Part shown: positions 27,423 to 40,869 of the stretch, in pieces | Numbering within the stretch: the first letter of the stretch is position 1 | Layout of the letters: each line of letters opens with the position of its first letter | DNA from: Nothopassalora personata | Taxonomy: Eukaryota > Ascomycota > Dothideomycetes > Mycosphaerellales > Mycosphaerellaceae | NCBI GenBank assembly: GCA_033816765.1 | Contig: CM066293.1 | Span: forward strand, 1,116,001-1,180,000 | Direction of reading: 5' to 3' | DNA length: 64,000 bases | Position numbers and translations under genes: made by a program | Notes under the pieces: generated by a model | What the model was told of the DNA's origin: nothing | Seen by the model: the letters and a program-made list of their open reading frames with translations, nothing else | Database searches by the model: none

Positions 27423-30400
27423 TCATACCGTCAACCGCAAGCCACTGCTAGGCGATCCGATTGCTGATACCTCGCAGATCTTGCACACGGTGCCCTTGTA
27501 CTTGGTGTGGTACTTGGTGCCGTCGAACGGACAGCTCGTGCTGGCTTCGCCGGCATAAATGGGCGTGTACGATGCACCGCAAATCTCAAACTCGCCGAAG
27601 GTGTCGAACTCAATTTCGACAGCGTCAGTTGGCGACCGCTCGGCCACAGCCTTCATCTTGCGTGCCTGTTGAACGTTAGCTATTGCTAATGGAAGTGCAG
27701 ATTATCGTGAGGACTTACAGTGTCTTTGAACTTCTGGTTAGTGCCCTTCTCGATGAGCGAGTTTGCGAAGTTCAGCACACTGCCGAGCTGCTTGTTCTTG
27801 TTTGCAAAGTTCATCGCCGAGAACAACGCGAGGGTCTGATGTTGAGGCTCGATATCAGGTACTGTGAAGTAAGCCGAAAGCTCGAGTGCGCGCTTCTTCT
27901 GGTCGTCCGAGAAGGAGCTGAGGTCGGTCTGTGTACCGACAATCTTTCGTCGCTCAAGCTCGATCGTCATCGCGAGCACATATTGCGCGGCTTGCTGCAC
28001 GGCAGCTGTCGCCTCGTGCACTTGTGCCTGTGACGAGACTGCATTGACCATAAGGAGGTGCAATGCCTTCTTGAAAGCGACGACACCATCTTCCAGCTTA
28101 TTGGCCTTCATAGCGTTCTTGCCAGCAGTAATTTCGCCAGCTTGCACGGAGTCGAGGTCGCGGGGAATGAGTGGCAGAACTTTCCTCGAATCCGTCTCAT
28201 TCAGTGTTCGGCGAACGTAGTTGACGAGGGGTGGCATGCCAGGGTTCGCGGGTAGATATGTTCGCGTGGCCTGGAAGATTTCCACGAAGCGATCCTCGAG
28301 CGGCTTGAAGTTGACAGCACCGATCTGCCTGTTTAGTAAGTTCATGGCAGTGTCAAAGCTGCCTGCTGCTGCATGATCTGCTGCCAGTGGTGAGTTGCGC
28401 GCCCAGAGATCTGCTTCGCTGCTGCCTGCACCAGCGTCAGGACCTTCGACGTTGACGAAGTCGTCTTCGACCTCGGCCACAGCGTCATCGCCCATATCCC
28501 ACCCTGCAGCGGCATCGTCCTCGTCTGGGTCATCCATAGCGCCAGTCGGTGCCACTTCGTCTTCGACCAGCAAGTCTTCTTCAGCGTAGCCATTGGTGTC
28601 TGGTGCAACGGTCTCGTCGCCCTCAGCGAGAAGTGCCTTCTCGAACGAGCTAGCGCCAGTCGATCGTGTTGGCCAGTTGGTCTTGAAGGTGGGTGCAACA
28701 GCCTTGGGTGGTGCAGCAGGCTTGCCAAGCTCTGGCAGGGACACCTGGTCTTCAGTCAAACCGCTGGCCTCCAGGATGGCTTGACATTCGTCTTCGAGGC
28801 CGTGCGCCTTGGCAGTCAAGTACGCGAGGGGATACTGGTCCACTTCTTTCAGCATCTCTATCCTGCTCTGGACATCACCGAGGTACAGCGAGTTCTGGAA
28901 ACGGCTCGTCTGGTCGCCTCTGTGCTCTGCAATCTTGGCCATACGGTTGAGCTTCTCCTGGTCGCCTGTGGTCAGGTATAGGAAAGACAGCTTGTCAAAG
29001 TTGCGCAGCTTCTGGTAGGTCATCTCGACGACTTGGTGGTTACCGTGAGCTAGCGCCTCGGTGCTGAGACGCTGCCAAAGCTGGGGACGATCGAGTTGCT
29101 TGGCCATCTCGACTGCTACATCCAAGTTGCCACACTCGATAGCAAGCTCAAATCGGGTCTGTGGATCCTGAACGAATTGCAGTGCAATCTCCGGGTAGCC
29201 TTTCTTCTGCAGATAAGAGATGATGCTCTGACCAACCAAGCTGGAGGTCTTGATGATGTTGAGCATCTCATCGTAGTGTCGCTTGACGAGGGCGAGCTTG
29301 AAGCGGTACTCGGTCGGGTCGATTGTCAGGACCTTGGGCTTCGCAGCGCGGTCCAGGCAGTAGACAGTCTTGCCTTTGACGCGAACGAGGTAGACTACAT
29401 GCTCAAGGGTCCGTACAATACCGTTGTCGCCGTTCATCAGGGCATACTTGATGTGGTTGAGTGTGGAGTAAAGAAGGACGCCAGCATCATCCCACGCCGC
29501 GCTTTTGATCCTGATGGTTTCGTGTAGGGTACTGATCTGCTCAAGCGATTTGTTGACGATCGTGACGTTGTGCTTGCTCAACAGGGCAGCGTGAAGGCCA
29601 TCGGCGGACCACACCACGTATTTAACGCCAGAGACGGCCAGCTCTGCGAGCTGCTTCTTTTGCTGGATATCGTACAGGTAGACGTGTGTAGGTGTGATCA
29701 GGAATAGACAACCGGTGCCTCCAAAGACCATATCTGTCGTGCCAGGTGGGGGCTTGATGGTCTTAGTAGTCTGGTTAGTGAGGTCCTTGACATCGATCTG
29801 CTGATTCTGGGCGTTGAAGACGGCGAAACGATTCCGAGCAACGAAGACAGCAGCTGAGCCAGATCCGCTGTGCGTGCTAGTTGGCTCTACGGCGCCTGAA
29901 GCATCTCGTGGCAGGCTCATCATCTCGTACTTCCCTTGATCCACCGGAGTTGTGACCAGAATGGATCGCTCGGCTGGATTGTACGAGAGAGTCCGTGGCG
30001 GTACCCAGGCATTGCCCAGCTTCTTCAGAGAAAGCATTGACGGGCTCTCCACGTTCTTGGTGAAGTCGTAGGATCGCACATGCTTCTCCTTGGTGATGTA
30101 GAAGAGATGGTTTTGGTATACGGCTGATGCTGGTCGTTCACGTTCCAGCTTAAAAACCATGACACCGTTGTCGTGACCAGCTGCGAAGAGGTTGATCTCT
30201 GGATGTGCTGCAATCACCCAGAATCGGTCGTTCTCGCGCTTGAACGATTGGACTGAGGTCCTGCGATTCAGATCCCAGACTCGGATCGTCTTGTCCTCGC
30301 CGACTGACAGGATGAGATCCTGATGTGGGTGGAATAGACAAGCCGACGCATTCTGGAAATGTCCTCTGCAGGTGTCCACTTCCCAAGCTTTTGTCTCGCT

Positions 30401-31188
30401 CATTCTCCACAGCTTCACCAGGCGGTCGTCACCAGCAGAAACGATCAGAGGCAAGGTGGGATGAAATGCGACCCAATTGACACCGCGGTCGTGTCCTTCG
30501 AGCACGAATTTGACGACTGCATCTGTGTTACCGAACATGTCCGCCTGATTCTGGTTTGCGCGTGCGATCTGGTCCTCGAAAGACATGGAGGTGGGCGCCG
30601 AGTGCTTCTTTCGTAGGCCCGAGATATCCCATACTCTGACTGACTGATCGAGGGATGCCGACACTACAAGATCCTCCTTGGGGTGGAACTGTGCGCACAT
30701 TGTGTAGTGGTTGTGGCCGGTCATGGTGCAGACTGCAGTAGTTGTTAGTCGACCGTATCATAGCTTCTCTTACCTGTATTGCACATACTCAATGATCTAT
30801 TCTGCCAATTCCAGATGCGAATGGTCTGGTCGTCGGAGCTCGAAATGATCCATGGCAGCTCGTGGTGGAAGAAGACGGTGCGGACATAGTCCAGATGGCC
30901 ATTGAGTGTGAACAGACACCTCCTCGTCTGATATGACCACACCTTGATCTTGTAGTCGTCACCTCCTGACACGAACAGCGGCTGTGTCTTGTGGAAGTCG
31001 ATGCCTCGTACTGGTCCGTCGTGCTCTTCGAAGCGGTCTATGAGCGTGCCCATGCGGTAGTCCCATAGCTGAATGGTCGAAGAGTGAAGCGACACGAGGA
31101 TCCACGGTCGCTTTGGGTGGAACGCGATTCCCTTGGCGCGCGAGGACTTGCTCTCGAACTTGGTGAGCATTGAGGGAGTGGAGGCCAT
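27423..31188 (-). CDS. COP1: Coatomer subunit alpha (COPI coat)
   Basis: It forms the scaffold of the COPI vesicle coat in Golgi-to-ER retrieval. I read three exons: 30789-31188, 27719-30732 and 27423-27665. The introns are 30733-30788 (GTATGT..CTAAC..CAG) and 27666-27718 (GTAAGT..CTAAC..CAG). The joined product is 1218 residues, normal for the family. Residues 1-320 are WD40 repeats forming the cargo-binding propeller ([35 protein letters not shown]). Next come a second propeller and an alpha-solenoid ([24 protein letters not shown]), an acidic linker (about 780-840), and the COPI C-terminal domain. The last small exon encodes the conserved Cys-containing end ([20 protein letters not shown]). 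A competing donor (GTAAGA) inside intron 1 gives a poorer join. Confidence 0.95.
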
Positions 31189-32446
31189 GGTTGGTTGGGC
31201 TAGAGAGGGAGGAGCCTCAGCTCCGTGCAGATGTGTGCGCACCAGATGGCAGTCGCAGTGTGTGCAGCTGGCTGGTGTCGATATGGACTGCTGTGTTGGA
31301 TTGTGCGTGGGAGAGTTGGGGGTGTAGCAGAGTAGCACCGCGAGAGGTGTTCGATAGGGCAGTCCAATGACCTGACCTCCAAGCGGCCAGCTGTGACTTT
31401 CCCTGACGAGCGTCAGGGTCAGACAGATATTTGTGGTGGCCTGAATTACAAGGCAGAGATCATCATCAAATCAGGCTAAAAATTGATTGAGGGGAGGGGG
31501 CAGTCTCCTTGCCATCAAACATCACACTGCTTGCACGGGACATGTTTCCATCGTTTGGCGCTGCTACCTCTCTACAGTACAGCATATGCACACAGTATAT
31601 GCAGCCCAGCACAAGCCCAGCACAACACCTCCGTCCATCACAGCAGTAGTATGGCATGGCAGGCATCACCCACATGCACACTGGCATTGCACAGCACCAG
31701 CTCTCGTCGGCTTTTCAGCTGCTTCGGCACTAGGTGCTGGCTGCCATGGCTCCGCCCAAAGGCGCCCCACCGACCATGTCCGAGACAATGCCCTAGACGG
31801 TCGGTGGTGGGATCAAACGTTGTGAGTGAGGCACATGAATTTGTCCTGTCCCCACTCACAGTCACCGTCGCCGTCGCCGTCACCGTCACCGTCACCGTCA
31901 CCGTCACCGTCACCGTCACCGTCACCTCCCCTCTCTGCACCACTGCCCGCTACGTGTGTGAGCTCTTCCAGCGCACGCTATCCACTCTCCCAGCACCCGG
32001 CCGGTACCAGGCATCGACAGTAAGCGAACCCGCCAATCGCTACCAACAATTGCCACTGTGACAGCGCAGCGCTGCCTAATAAGTCCGGATAACTGACTGC
32101 ACTTCCCGCTGCAGGGAGTTTCCTAGAAGTTGCCAGCGCTCCCTCCACCTAGCGTCGTGCGTGCTGTCCTGCTGTCCTGCTGTCCGGGCGAGTAGCAGTG
32201 TCAGCGACCCATCCCCGAACGCCCCAGATCCAGACGTCACGCCGCCACTCTGTCATCTGCTCGCTCATACACGACGCTTCTGAAGATGCTCCTGCTTGCC
32301 TTCCGACGACGGAATTATATGGTCAAGAGGCATCACCGTCCCAACTTGGGCAGTAAAGACATACTACTGCTGGATGCGCGCTGAGAGATCCCCGTGAGAA
32401 GTCGAGTCATAGAAGAATCGGGCCCACACATCAAACCGCTACCACC
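31189..32446. other. Intergenic region with simple repeats
   Basis: This is the divergent promoter region between coatomer alpha (-) and the next plus-strand gene. It holds a hexanucleotide repeat (31861-31926) and a TGTCCTGC repeat (32163-32184). The ORFs running through the hexamer repeat encode only Ser-Pro or Thr-Val dipeptides and are not credible. Confidence 0.5.
31861..31926. repeat. CACCGT/CGCCGT hexanucleotide microsatellite
   Basis: About ten to eleven units of GTCACC with two GTCGCC variants near the left end. Tandem with no spacers. Confidence 0.9.
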
Positions 32447-33181
32447 ATGGCTGGCATGCTGGACGCCCTGTACTCCACATCCGGCTTCACTTCTGAGGCT
32501 AGTCTGTCAGGCCACCGTCTGCACACTCCACCTTACACACCACGCCGCGCAACAAAACGTCGCCTCGAACGTGCTGACTCGCCGGCGTCCACGGTCGGCT
32601 CCATCCATCCTGCAGAAACACATAGCCCCGCAAAGAAGGCGGCAAAGAGATATGTCCCGGACAACATCACCGTGGAGGAGCTTGCCGAAGGCGATGCTGG
32701 GTATAGTGCAGACATCGATGTCGTCTACCCAGAAGAGCTAGAGGAGAATGACAGCGACGACACCGACTCAGAGCGCTTCAGCGACACGGATGAGGACGAG
32801 TCCGAGGACTTGCCGGAGGTGCTTTCAAACTTGCGCGTGGACGAAGAGAAAGCGTTCTGGGAAGGTCGCAACCAGAAGCGGTCCGAGAAGCGTGCCGGTT
32901 TGAGAAGTTATAAACGATCGCATAGTCAGAGTGTCAAGAATGACACCCCAGATCCGGCGGACAAAGATGCGAAGAACGATCATGATAACAAGACCGGCGC
33001 ACGACGACAGCGAAGAAGGGTTCAAGGACCACGCGAGGCTGGACTTGCTCACGAGATCCCTTTACCCAGTTCGCCAGAACCAGGTGGGTATCAGAGTGCT
33101 GCAGCCGACAGTCATGTGGATGAGACGCGTGTCGTGCCGTCCACGGAGACGGAGCCCATGGACGTGGACGATGCAAAGTGA
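32447..33181 (+). CDS. Hypothetical disordered, probably nuclear protein
   Basis: A 244-residue single-exon ORF with a good start context (ACCACCATGG). No known domain. The N-terminal part has basic Ser/Pro/Arg patches (TPRRATKRRLERADSP, AKKAAKRYVPD), followed by an acidic stretch near 100-125 (ENDSDDTDSERFSDTDEDESED). A short region, VLSNLRVDEEKAFWEGRNQKR, looks helical and may be the conserved core. A very basic patch (GARRQRRRVQGPR) lies near residue 185. It ends in an acidic METE/MDVDD-type tail. The pattern suggests a nuclear or chromatin-associated protein, but no function can be assigned. Confidence 0.75.
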   Translation: MAGMLDALYSTSGFTSEASLSGHRLHTPPYTPRRATKRRLERADSPASTVGSIHPAETHSPAKKAAKRYVPDNITVEELAEGDAGYSADIDVVYPEELEENDSDDTDSERFSDTDEDESEDLPEVLSNLRVDEEKAFWEGRNQKRSEKRAGLRSYKRSHSQSVKNDTPDPADKDAKNDHDNKTGARRQRRRVQGPREAGLAHEIPLPSSPEPGGYQSAAADSHVDETRVVPSTETEPMDVDDAK

Positions 33182-34612
33182 GCTCCTCCGATATTCAATC
33201 TCCTGATCTGCACCAGTCGCCGCCTTATTGCTCACTGCTAGTGGGTTGCGCTCCTCCTACTGCCCCCTCTTGTGCTCGGGAGGCAAAGGCAATCACCACA
33301 GCCTCGTGGCGCGGAACGAGCGTGTCCTCCAGCGAGTCAGCTTTTCAATCTTCACATCAAGCCACGTACGTGACCTTCGCAAAGATTATTGCTGACCTTG
33401 AATTCACCTCCCGGCAAAGAGTGATTCATGCACTATTGTCCAAGCGATAGCCCGCTCCGATGCACGCATGCAGGCATTGCAACCAAGCATCGTGGCTCCC
33501 ACGCCGATCTGGTACGTACTCGTAAGCGGCGCTATTCTCAACATGTCTTTGTCAGACTGCTTGGCCAAAACGTTGGTCGCTTCTTCCCGTTGCTGGGTCG
33601 CACTGCCAACACGGCGTCCCTCAAGCCAGCTATGCTGAGCGTTGCGGCACAGTCCTTCGGGCAATGACTCCACTCCAATAGTGAAGAGTGAGCCGTACGT
33701 GGGTGTCGAGGATTGACCGGAACATTGTCGTATATGAACTGGATACGCCGTCGACATTGAGGGACTGGTCGAGCAGCAGAGCACAACGTATTCACACAAG
33801 TCGCTACACTATGAATTGTGGATATTCCAGTCTGCCTATTGCCCGACTTTCAACACCATGCTGTCTTGCGAATATTCCGAGGCCGCAGCATCAACCCAAG
33901 CTGGTATACACTATTTCTGCTACGAGACACCAGCACTCCCGCTTATCTTCAGGCGCACCGCTGCAGTCTGTCTGGAGCACTATTCCAGTCGCACCAGCAT
34001 GGCGCTGACTGACGTGCGCCACACAACCAGTTATCGTTCCTGCGCTGAGAGCGATGGAGGCGGTGAAACCTCACCAGTCTGTGGCCAGAATGCGACTGTC
34101 TAACCATGTCAGCCAAGGAGTCTTCGTCACGACCCTACGAACACTTTTTATTTCGAGCATGGGGCACGACAGCTTTGTGCAGCGCAGAGCACACATTCCA
34201 TGGCGACCTAGCAAGTGAGTTGGACAGTACACCAACGCTTTCATGCAGCTGTCTAGGTGGGCATCGATGTGGCAGGAGTGCATTAAGGAGCCCATCACAT
34301 ACGCAAGCACATACTTTGAGCCTGGCCAGCATATTTTTGCATGCGCCTCGCGTTGCTTGTACGCCTGAGCGCATTGCAAGCCCACAGACCAAGCATGGGT
34401 TTCTCCTCAGCTCAGTATGGTACGTGCATTAGCCAGCCTCATCAAGACCATGTATAAGGGCAGATACTGAGCCAACGTCTTCCACCTGCACACTACACTG
34501 TTCATCTACCACCAACCTCAAAGCACCATCAAAACAGCTCCTGTCATTGACATTGACCTCTCCAATCTCTAAAACAACACCACACCTCTCTTACAACTCT
34601 CGTACCGACAAC
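33182..34612. other. Intergenic region with cupin promoter
   Basis: No gene is supported in 33182-34440; ORFs there are short and on both strands. A TATA-like ATGTATAAGG at about 34449-34458 and pyrimidine-rich CACACCTCTCTTACAACTCT just upstream of the ATG at 34613 fit the promoter and start region of the cupin gene. Confidence 0.5.
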
Positions 34613-35553
34613 ATGTCTATCGCAAAATACATCATCGCCAGCCTCAGCGCCGTCGCCACCGTCACAGCCACACCCCAAGGCCCCGGTTCCAACCACCACT
34701 TCCGCCCCAACCCCACAACTCCAATCACATCAACTTCCACCCCCTTCGACCTCCCTACCATCATCCAACCCTCCGCACCACCACCAGCCGACACCGCAGC
34801 CGCCTCCGCAGCTGCTGCTTCCGCTTCAGCCCTGGCCAGACTCGCCCTCCAGGACGTCACAAATGTTGCCCGCTTCAATACGCTTTTGACCGTCAACAAA
34901 GAGGGCAAGGAACTCCTCCCAGAAGACGAGCTCCGCAACCGCGTGGTGTTCGACTTCGGCGCTCGGGCTGCGCCGCAAGGCAAGGGAGGAAGATTTGTCC
35001 TTGCGAATGCGAATAATTTCCCGATTTTGGTGGATCAGGGAATTGCTACAGCTGTGGGGTTTTTGGAGGGCTGTGGGATGAATAGTCCGCATACACATCC
35101 TAGGTAAGATGGTTTAGGACATTGAAAGTGTGGCGAACTGCACTAACCAAGGCCATCAGAGCAACCGAATGGCTCACCGTAGTCCAAGGAACTCTCCAAT
35201 CCGGTTTCATGCTCGAGAACGCATTTCTCGCGAACGGCGAGACGGGCCAGCTCACCACGCAGGTCTCCTCCAACCTTTCCGCGTTCCAAGGCACAGTCTT
35301 CCCGCAGGGCTCTATTCATTTCCAGTTCAACCCAACGTGTGAGCCGGCGACGTTCATTGCTACGTTGAATAGCGAGGACCCTGGGACGAGCCAGGTCGCG
35401 CAGAATTTTTTCTTTTTGGATGAGAAGATTGTCAATATCACGCTAGGCGAGGTCCAATCTATCGATGGCAGAAATATCGATGAGTTCAGGAAGAAACTGC
35501 CCGCGAATCTGGTGAAGGCTGTGGATGAGTGTCGTGCTAAGTGTAAGAAGTAG
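34613..35553 (+). CDS. Secreted cupin-domain (spherulin/germin-like) protein
   Basis: Two exons, 34613-35103 and 35160-35553, with intron 35104-35159 (GTAAGA..CACTAAC..CAG); 294 residues. The first 18-20 residues (MSIAKYIIASLSAVATVTA) are a signal peptide, which is why I prefer this ATG to the in-frame one at 34547. A Pro/Thr/Ala-rich linker precedes the cupin barrel. Cupin motif 1 spans the splice junction (GMNSPHTHPRATEW) and provides the two His metal ligands and a Glu. Motif 2 lies near FPQGSIHFQFN. Plant germins and Physarum spherulin share this fold; some are oxalate oxidases or superoxide dismutases. The activity here is unknown. The product is probably extracellular. Confidence 0.88.
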
Positions 35554-36299
35554 GCTGAATGGGACGGGTGAAGTGGTGTTGGGCGCGTGTTAGGAATGGG
35601 GTAATTGCGTAAGGACAGGAACTTTGATGGGAGGCGTACGTGATACGTATGGGAAGCGTTTGTTTCTGCGGGCGGTCGGTACGGGCTCATGGTTCCACGG
35701 TATATAGTACAAGCTAGATATGATGACAACGGGTGTGGCGTTTGTGTTGTAGTATCAACAACCCCATGTCCATCTGCGTGAGATAACGCTTGAGAGGACA
35801 TCGTTGTTCAAAGTGTCTCATATTCATCCGCAGAGTAGACAGAGAATGGCGTCTGGTCCCGAAATTTGGGGTCAGCGCAATACCCTGGTTAGCAGAAGAA
35901 AACCTCTGTCTGAGCTGAAGGCTCCTCGCAAGAAAGCATGTGGGAATATTTTCCAATACCTCTGACAGTAATAAAAAGTACACACTGGTCCCCGTGGCGG
36001 GTCCTTGTTGCAGACTTCACCCTGCCAGCCACGCATCACACCCACCCGCAAAAACCCGCCAATGTAAGCTAGACCCAATCCCACGCTTACTTACTCTTGA
36101 GCAAAAGCCCTGCCCGGAGAAAAAGCTCACGACCGCAAGGGGCGAGATCCAAGCCAGCTGACTCCTCGCATCCACGATCCCATCGTCAGAGCCACAGTAC
36201 CGCCCGCCACCCACCCACCCATATCCAACCCCATGCACCACGACCCAAGCACCGCCGTCGCCGGAGGAGGAACACCACACCCTCAAGCTTCGCCCCCTG
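35554..36299. other. Intergenic region
   Basis: Convergent 3' ends of the cupin gene and the poly-Asn gene. Short ORFs only; no domain seen. C- and CA-rich patches occur near 36190-36250. Confidence 0.4.
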
Positions 36300-37334
<1,035 letters not shown>

Positions 37335-37674
37335 GTTGAGTTGATCAGGTGATGTGGTGAGTTGCGATCAAGTGTTGATGGCGGTATGCGTATGCGGTAG
37401 TGAGAAAGTATGTCTCGGGAAGACGGTCACTGAAGACTTTCTTGTTGTTTGTCACGCAGTGAGGAAAGGAATAAATACCCGTTTTATGGCGAAAGAAATG
37501 CTTAGAAAGATGCATCGAGACGACGCACGTCGCACAACGCACTGGCCAACAAAGCTGAGTGAACACATGCAGCAACGCACGTGAGCGAAAGACACGCGAG
37601 AGACACCTAACACGCGCGTGGTCGCACATCCATGTCTTGACAAATTGCGGCCACACAGAATCGTCTATAGCCTA

Positions 37675-39452
37675 TCAGTCGAACGTGATCTTGGTCGCCT
37701 GCTTGGCGTCACCTGTATCCTTGTAGAATGCACCGTAGGCATCGTGGCCCTTCTTCTTGACTGTCGTTCCGAACTTCATCAGTTCTTCTGGCACTGGCTG
37801 ATTCGCCTTCTTAAGCACGTTGATAAGTGCACCTGCTAGGCCCTTCTCGTTCTGTGTAAACAAGGTGATGGCACGACCGTTTTGGCCTGCTCGTCCAGTT
37901 CTGCAAATCGTCAGCATGAGCAGCAATGGACGAGTGTCATGTCTTCTTACCTTCCAATTCTGTGCACGTAATCTTCCACGGTGAGTGGGAACGTCACGTT
38001 GATCACAACCTTGACGGCTGGAATATCGAGTCCACGTGCGGCGACATCTGTGGCCACGAGACATGGTACCTTGCCGTTCTTGAACTCTGCCAGACTTGCC
38101 ATGCGCTTCTCTTGGCTGAGATCGCCGTGAATGCCTGCGACTGGGAAGCCCTTTCGTCGGATGAACTCTTCGATTCGAGTCGCTTCCTTCTTGTATAAGC
38201 AGAACACCAGAATCCGATCTGTCTTGTTCTTGCCTGATTGGTATTGCTTGAGCAGCTGGAACAAGCGATTCTGTTTATCGAACTCCTCAATGACCTCGAC
38301 TTCTTGCACGATGCGCTCGTTCGCGCGGAGCTCACCAGTCGCGTTCTCGCCAATCATGAGCTTGACTGGATCCCGCAGGAATTCTGAGGCAAGCTTGCGA
38401 ACAGACTCTGGCCATGTTGCAGTGAACATGAGGGTCTGTCTGTCCTTGCCAGCTGCGGCTGCCTCGATAATCTTCCTGATATCCTGCTCGAAGCCCTTGT
38501 CCAGCATACGATCGGCTTCGTCGAGTACGAGATAGTTCACATTCGACAGATCGATTGTGTCGTCCCCAATGAAGTCGTTCAACCGTCCGGGTGTCGCCAC
38601 GACAATATGGCAGCCCTTAAGCTGATGTCGCTGATCGTCCTTGCTCATCCCACCGTATACACACACCGCCTTCAACCCCCGAGGTGTGGCCAGCTTGGTC
38701 ATCTGCTCTTGAATCTGCAGCGCCAGCTCTCTTGTTGGGCTGACAATGCAGACCTGGATCTTCTTGTCCTTCTTGAGGCGATTGATGCAAGGTACACCGA
38801 ACGCATATGTCTTTCCCGAGCCAGTCTCGGCAACACCGATCATATCTCTTCCGTTGAACAAGTATGGCCATGATGCTGCCTGGATAGGTGTCGGTGCGCT
38901 GAATCCCGCAAAATACGCTTTCCGTCTCGTCTCGTCGAATGGCAGGCTATCGAATGACAAGATGGGACCCACACTCTGCTTCAGTGGGTCTTCAATCGCA
39001 ATGTACTTCTCCTCGTAGTATGCATCGGCCTCTGCCTTGCCCACTCCACTGAGGTGCTCTGCGTCTTCGTGTGCGGCGCCCTCGATCTCATCACTACGTT
39101 CGACAGCGTCGACAGCCTTCGCGGCCTTCTTTGCAGCCTTCTCAGCTCTCTTCTTGGCCTTCTTCTCTGCCTTCGCCGCCGCTTCGTCATCGCCTCCCGC
39201 TTCTGCGACTTCCTCTGCTGCCTCGTGCGCTGCAGCCGCTTTGAGCGCTTCCTTCTTGGCGCGCTTCAATTCCTTGCGCTCCTCTTTCGAGAGCTCAGCC
39301 TTGTGCTCAGATGCGGCATCGCCAACAGCGGCTCCTACAGTAATATCCTTTGCGACAGCATCTTTTGCCTTCTTCTCCTTCTTCAGTTTCTTGCTGCTAG
39401 TCTCTGAGACATCGACTACGGCGTCTGCCTCTTCTCTTGAGCGTTTCGCCAT
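37675..39452 (-). CDS. DBP3: ATP-dependent RNA helicase Dbp3-type (DEAD box)
   Basis: It is an RNA helicase for 60S ribosome biogenesis in the nucleolus. Two exons: 37951-39452 and 37675-37900, with a 50-bp intron at 37901-37950 (GTAAGA..TGCAG); 575 residues. The start at 39452 (MAKRSREEA) is preferred to the in-frame upstream ATG at 39500. A Lys/Glu/Ala-rich N-terminal tail (1-150) precedes the helicase core. Motifs: Q motif PTPIQAA (about 187), I AETGSGKT (about 210), Ia PTRELALQ, Ib TPGRL, II DEAD (about 310), III as TAT, V ARGLDIP (about 470) and VI HRIGRTGR, split by the intron. The TATWPESV variant and the basic N-terminal tail fit Dbp3 rather than other DEAD-box proteins. Confidence 0.93.
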
Positions 39453-39837
39453 AACGCTATGTATGTGTGGCGGAAATGCAATGCGAAACAGCACAGCCAA
39501 GAAAAAAGTTATCCCAGATCGCCAAGTCTCAGCCCAGATAGAGTTTCGCGTGGTCGGTTAAGTTCAGCGGCTAAAAGACGATTTGCCGAGGCACCCTCGC
39601 ACCTCAGCCCCCCCTAACGCCAAGTCATCCTTCTTCTTTCATAACATCTCGTGTCTGGCCGCGTGATAGGTGTGATCGCTTGCAGCGCTGTGCAGATGGA
39701 GGTCAGCCTTACGGGTTGTCCAGATGTCGCTCTCTGCTTTGTGTCCCGGTGCGCCTTGCTAGACATCCTGACAGGACCCTCCTCCTAGAGCATTATTGTA
39801 CATGTACACACCCTTCCACTGAGTTGATCTCACCAAC

Positions 39838-40384
39838 ATGGATAATGTCAGTCCTCGGGCGCCACTCCATCTGCAGCCACCTCACCAACTCGATCTGGAT
39901 GAGAATAACCACATATATGCCCGAGCCCTTTTCGAAAAAAGTCCCTGTATGTACCGGTACGTACGCTTGTGTGAATGTCTACTCATGGGAATAGCTATTA
40001 TGGTATTTATGGCAAGGAGCACTCTCGATCACGAGTCAGACTTTGCTGCCGATGGGTACCACCCGGTCACCTGCGCTAAGAAATCTCCTACCGCCGAAAC
40101 AGCAGATTGATGCTGTGATATCTGATGTTGTGGCGGGGTCCGAGAGGATGGCGCATCTGGCGCCAAGTTTACGACTTTGTGCGGATATCATACGTGAAGC
40201 CGAGGAGAGGAGGCAAGGTGCTGATGCAAAGACCGCGATGATACTGCGCGAGCGCGTGGCAATCGTTTCTGTGCGGCGTCAAGGAGGAGGTTGCAAGCAG
40301 TGTTCACGATGCCATGGAATTGGTTTCCTAGCATACCACAGGGAACGATGGGTGCTCTTCAGTGGACGCTACCCACCTAGTTGA
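39838..40384 (+). CDS. Possible small hypothetical gene (uncertain splicing)
   Basis: An ORF begins at the ATG at 39838 (PRAPLHLQPPHQLDLDENN). It meets plausible donor sites near 39943-39958 (GTATGT, GTACGT) and continues in one of two frames, the longer ending at 40384 with a helical stretch (CADIIREAEERRQGADAK) and a CX2CX2C-like CKQCSRCHG. I could not choose a single splice pattern. No family recognised. Confidence 0.3.
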
Positions 40385-40462
40385 CAAGAACGCGTCTTGG
40401 CTATCTTTCATCACACCAAGCACTCTGTCTCTACTGGTCCTCTGTGCGTTGGAGACACAACC

Positions 40463-40834
40463 ATGGATTCACCTACCGGGTCAAGGCGAGCAACTTTTCA
40501 AGCTTACAGTCCCACAGCTCGGCAACGCCGCGCAGAACTGTTGAAAGATCAACAGAAGCCCGAGAATGCCTCAGAGTACGACAACGCGATCGAGGAGTAT
40601 CCACCGACACGTCCGCAATCAGCACCGCTGCCGAACATTGATCATCAAAGCCGCCAAGGGGATAGCAGCCCAATGTCGCGGCTCTATTTGCCAGTTGGAT
40701 ACGCGATGCAAGCAAACATTAGTCTGGCTCGCGATATCTCCATGACGAGTTTGCTTCCTTTCCATCCAGCTTTGTGCAAAAGACGGCATTGGAGGTCAAT
40801 CAACCTTCTGTGTCAATGGACGCGAATTGAGTGA
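40463..40834 (+). CDS. Possible small hypothetical protein
   Basis: A 123-residue ORF from the ATG at 40463. It is polar, with a helical RQRRAELLKDQQKPENASE segment and a Pro-rich middle. No signal peptide, no known domain. Listed because it is the longest coherent frame in an otherwise empty 2.4-kb interval. Confidence 0.3.
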   Translation: MDSPTGSRRATFQAYSPTARQRRAELLKDQQKPENASEYDNAIEEYPPTRPQSAPLPNIDHQSRQGDSSPMSRLYLPVGYAMQANISLARDISMTSLLPFHPALCKRRHWRSINLLCQWTRIE

Positions 40835-40869
40835 GTGCCTGTAGCACATCATTCTAGTATTATAGTATT

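Noticed and set aside
27423..27656. Separate small gene downstream of coatomer alpha
   Set aside because: It is the last exon of coatomer alpha: it joins in frame through a consensus intron and encodes the family's conserved C-terminus.
31861..31926. CRISPR-like repeat array
   Set aside because: Pure tandem hexamers without spacers, in a eukaryotic intergenic region; it is a microsatellite.
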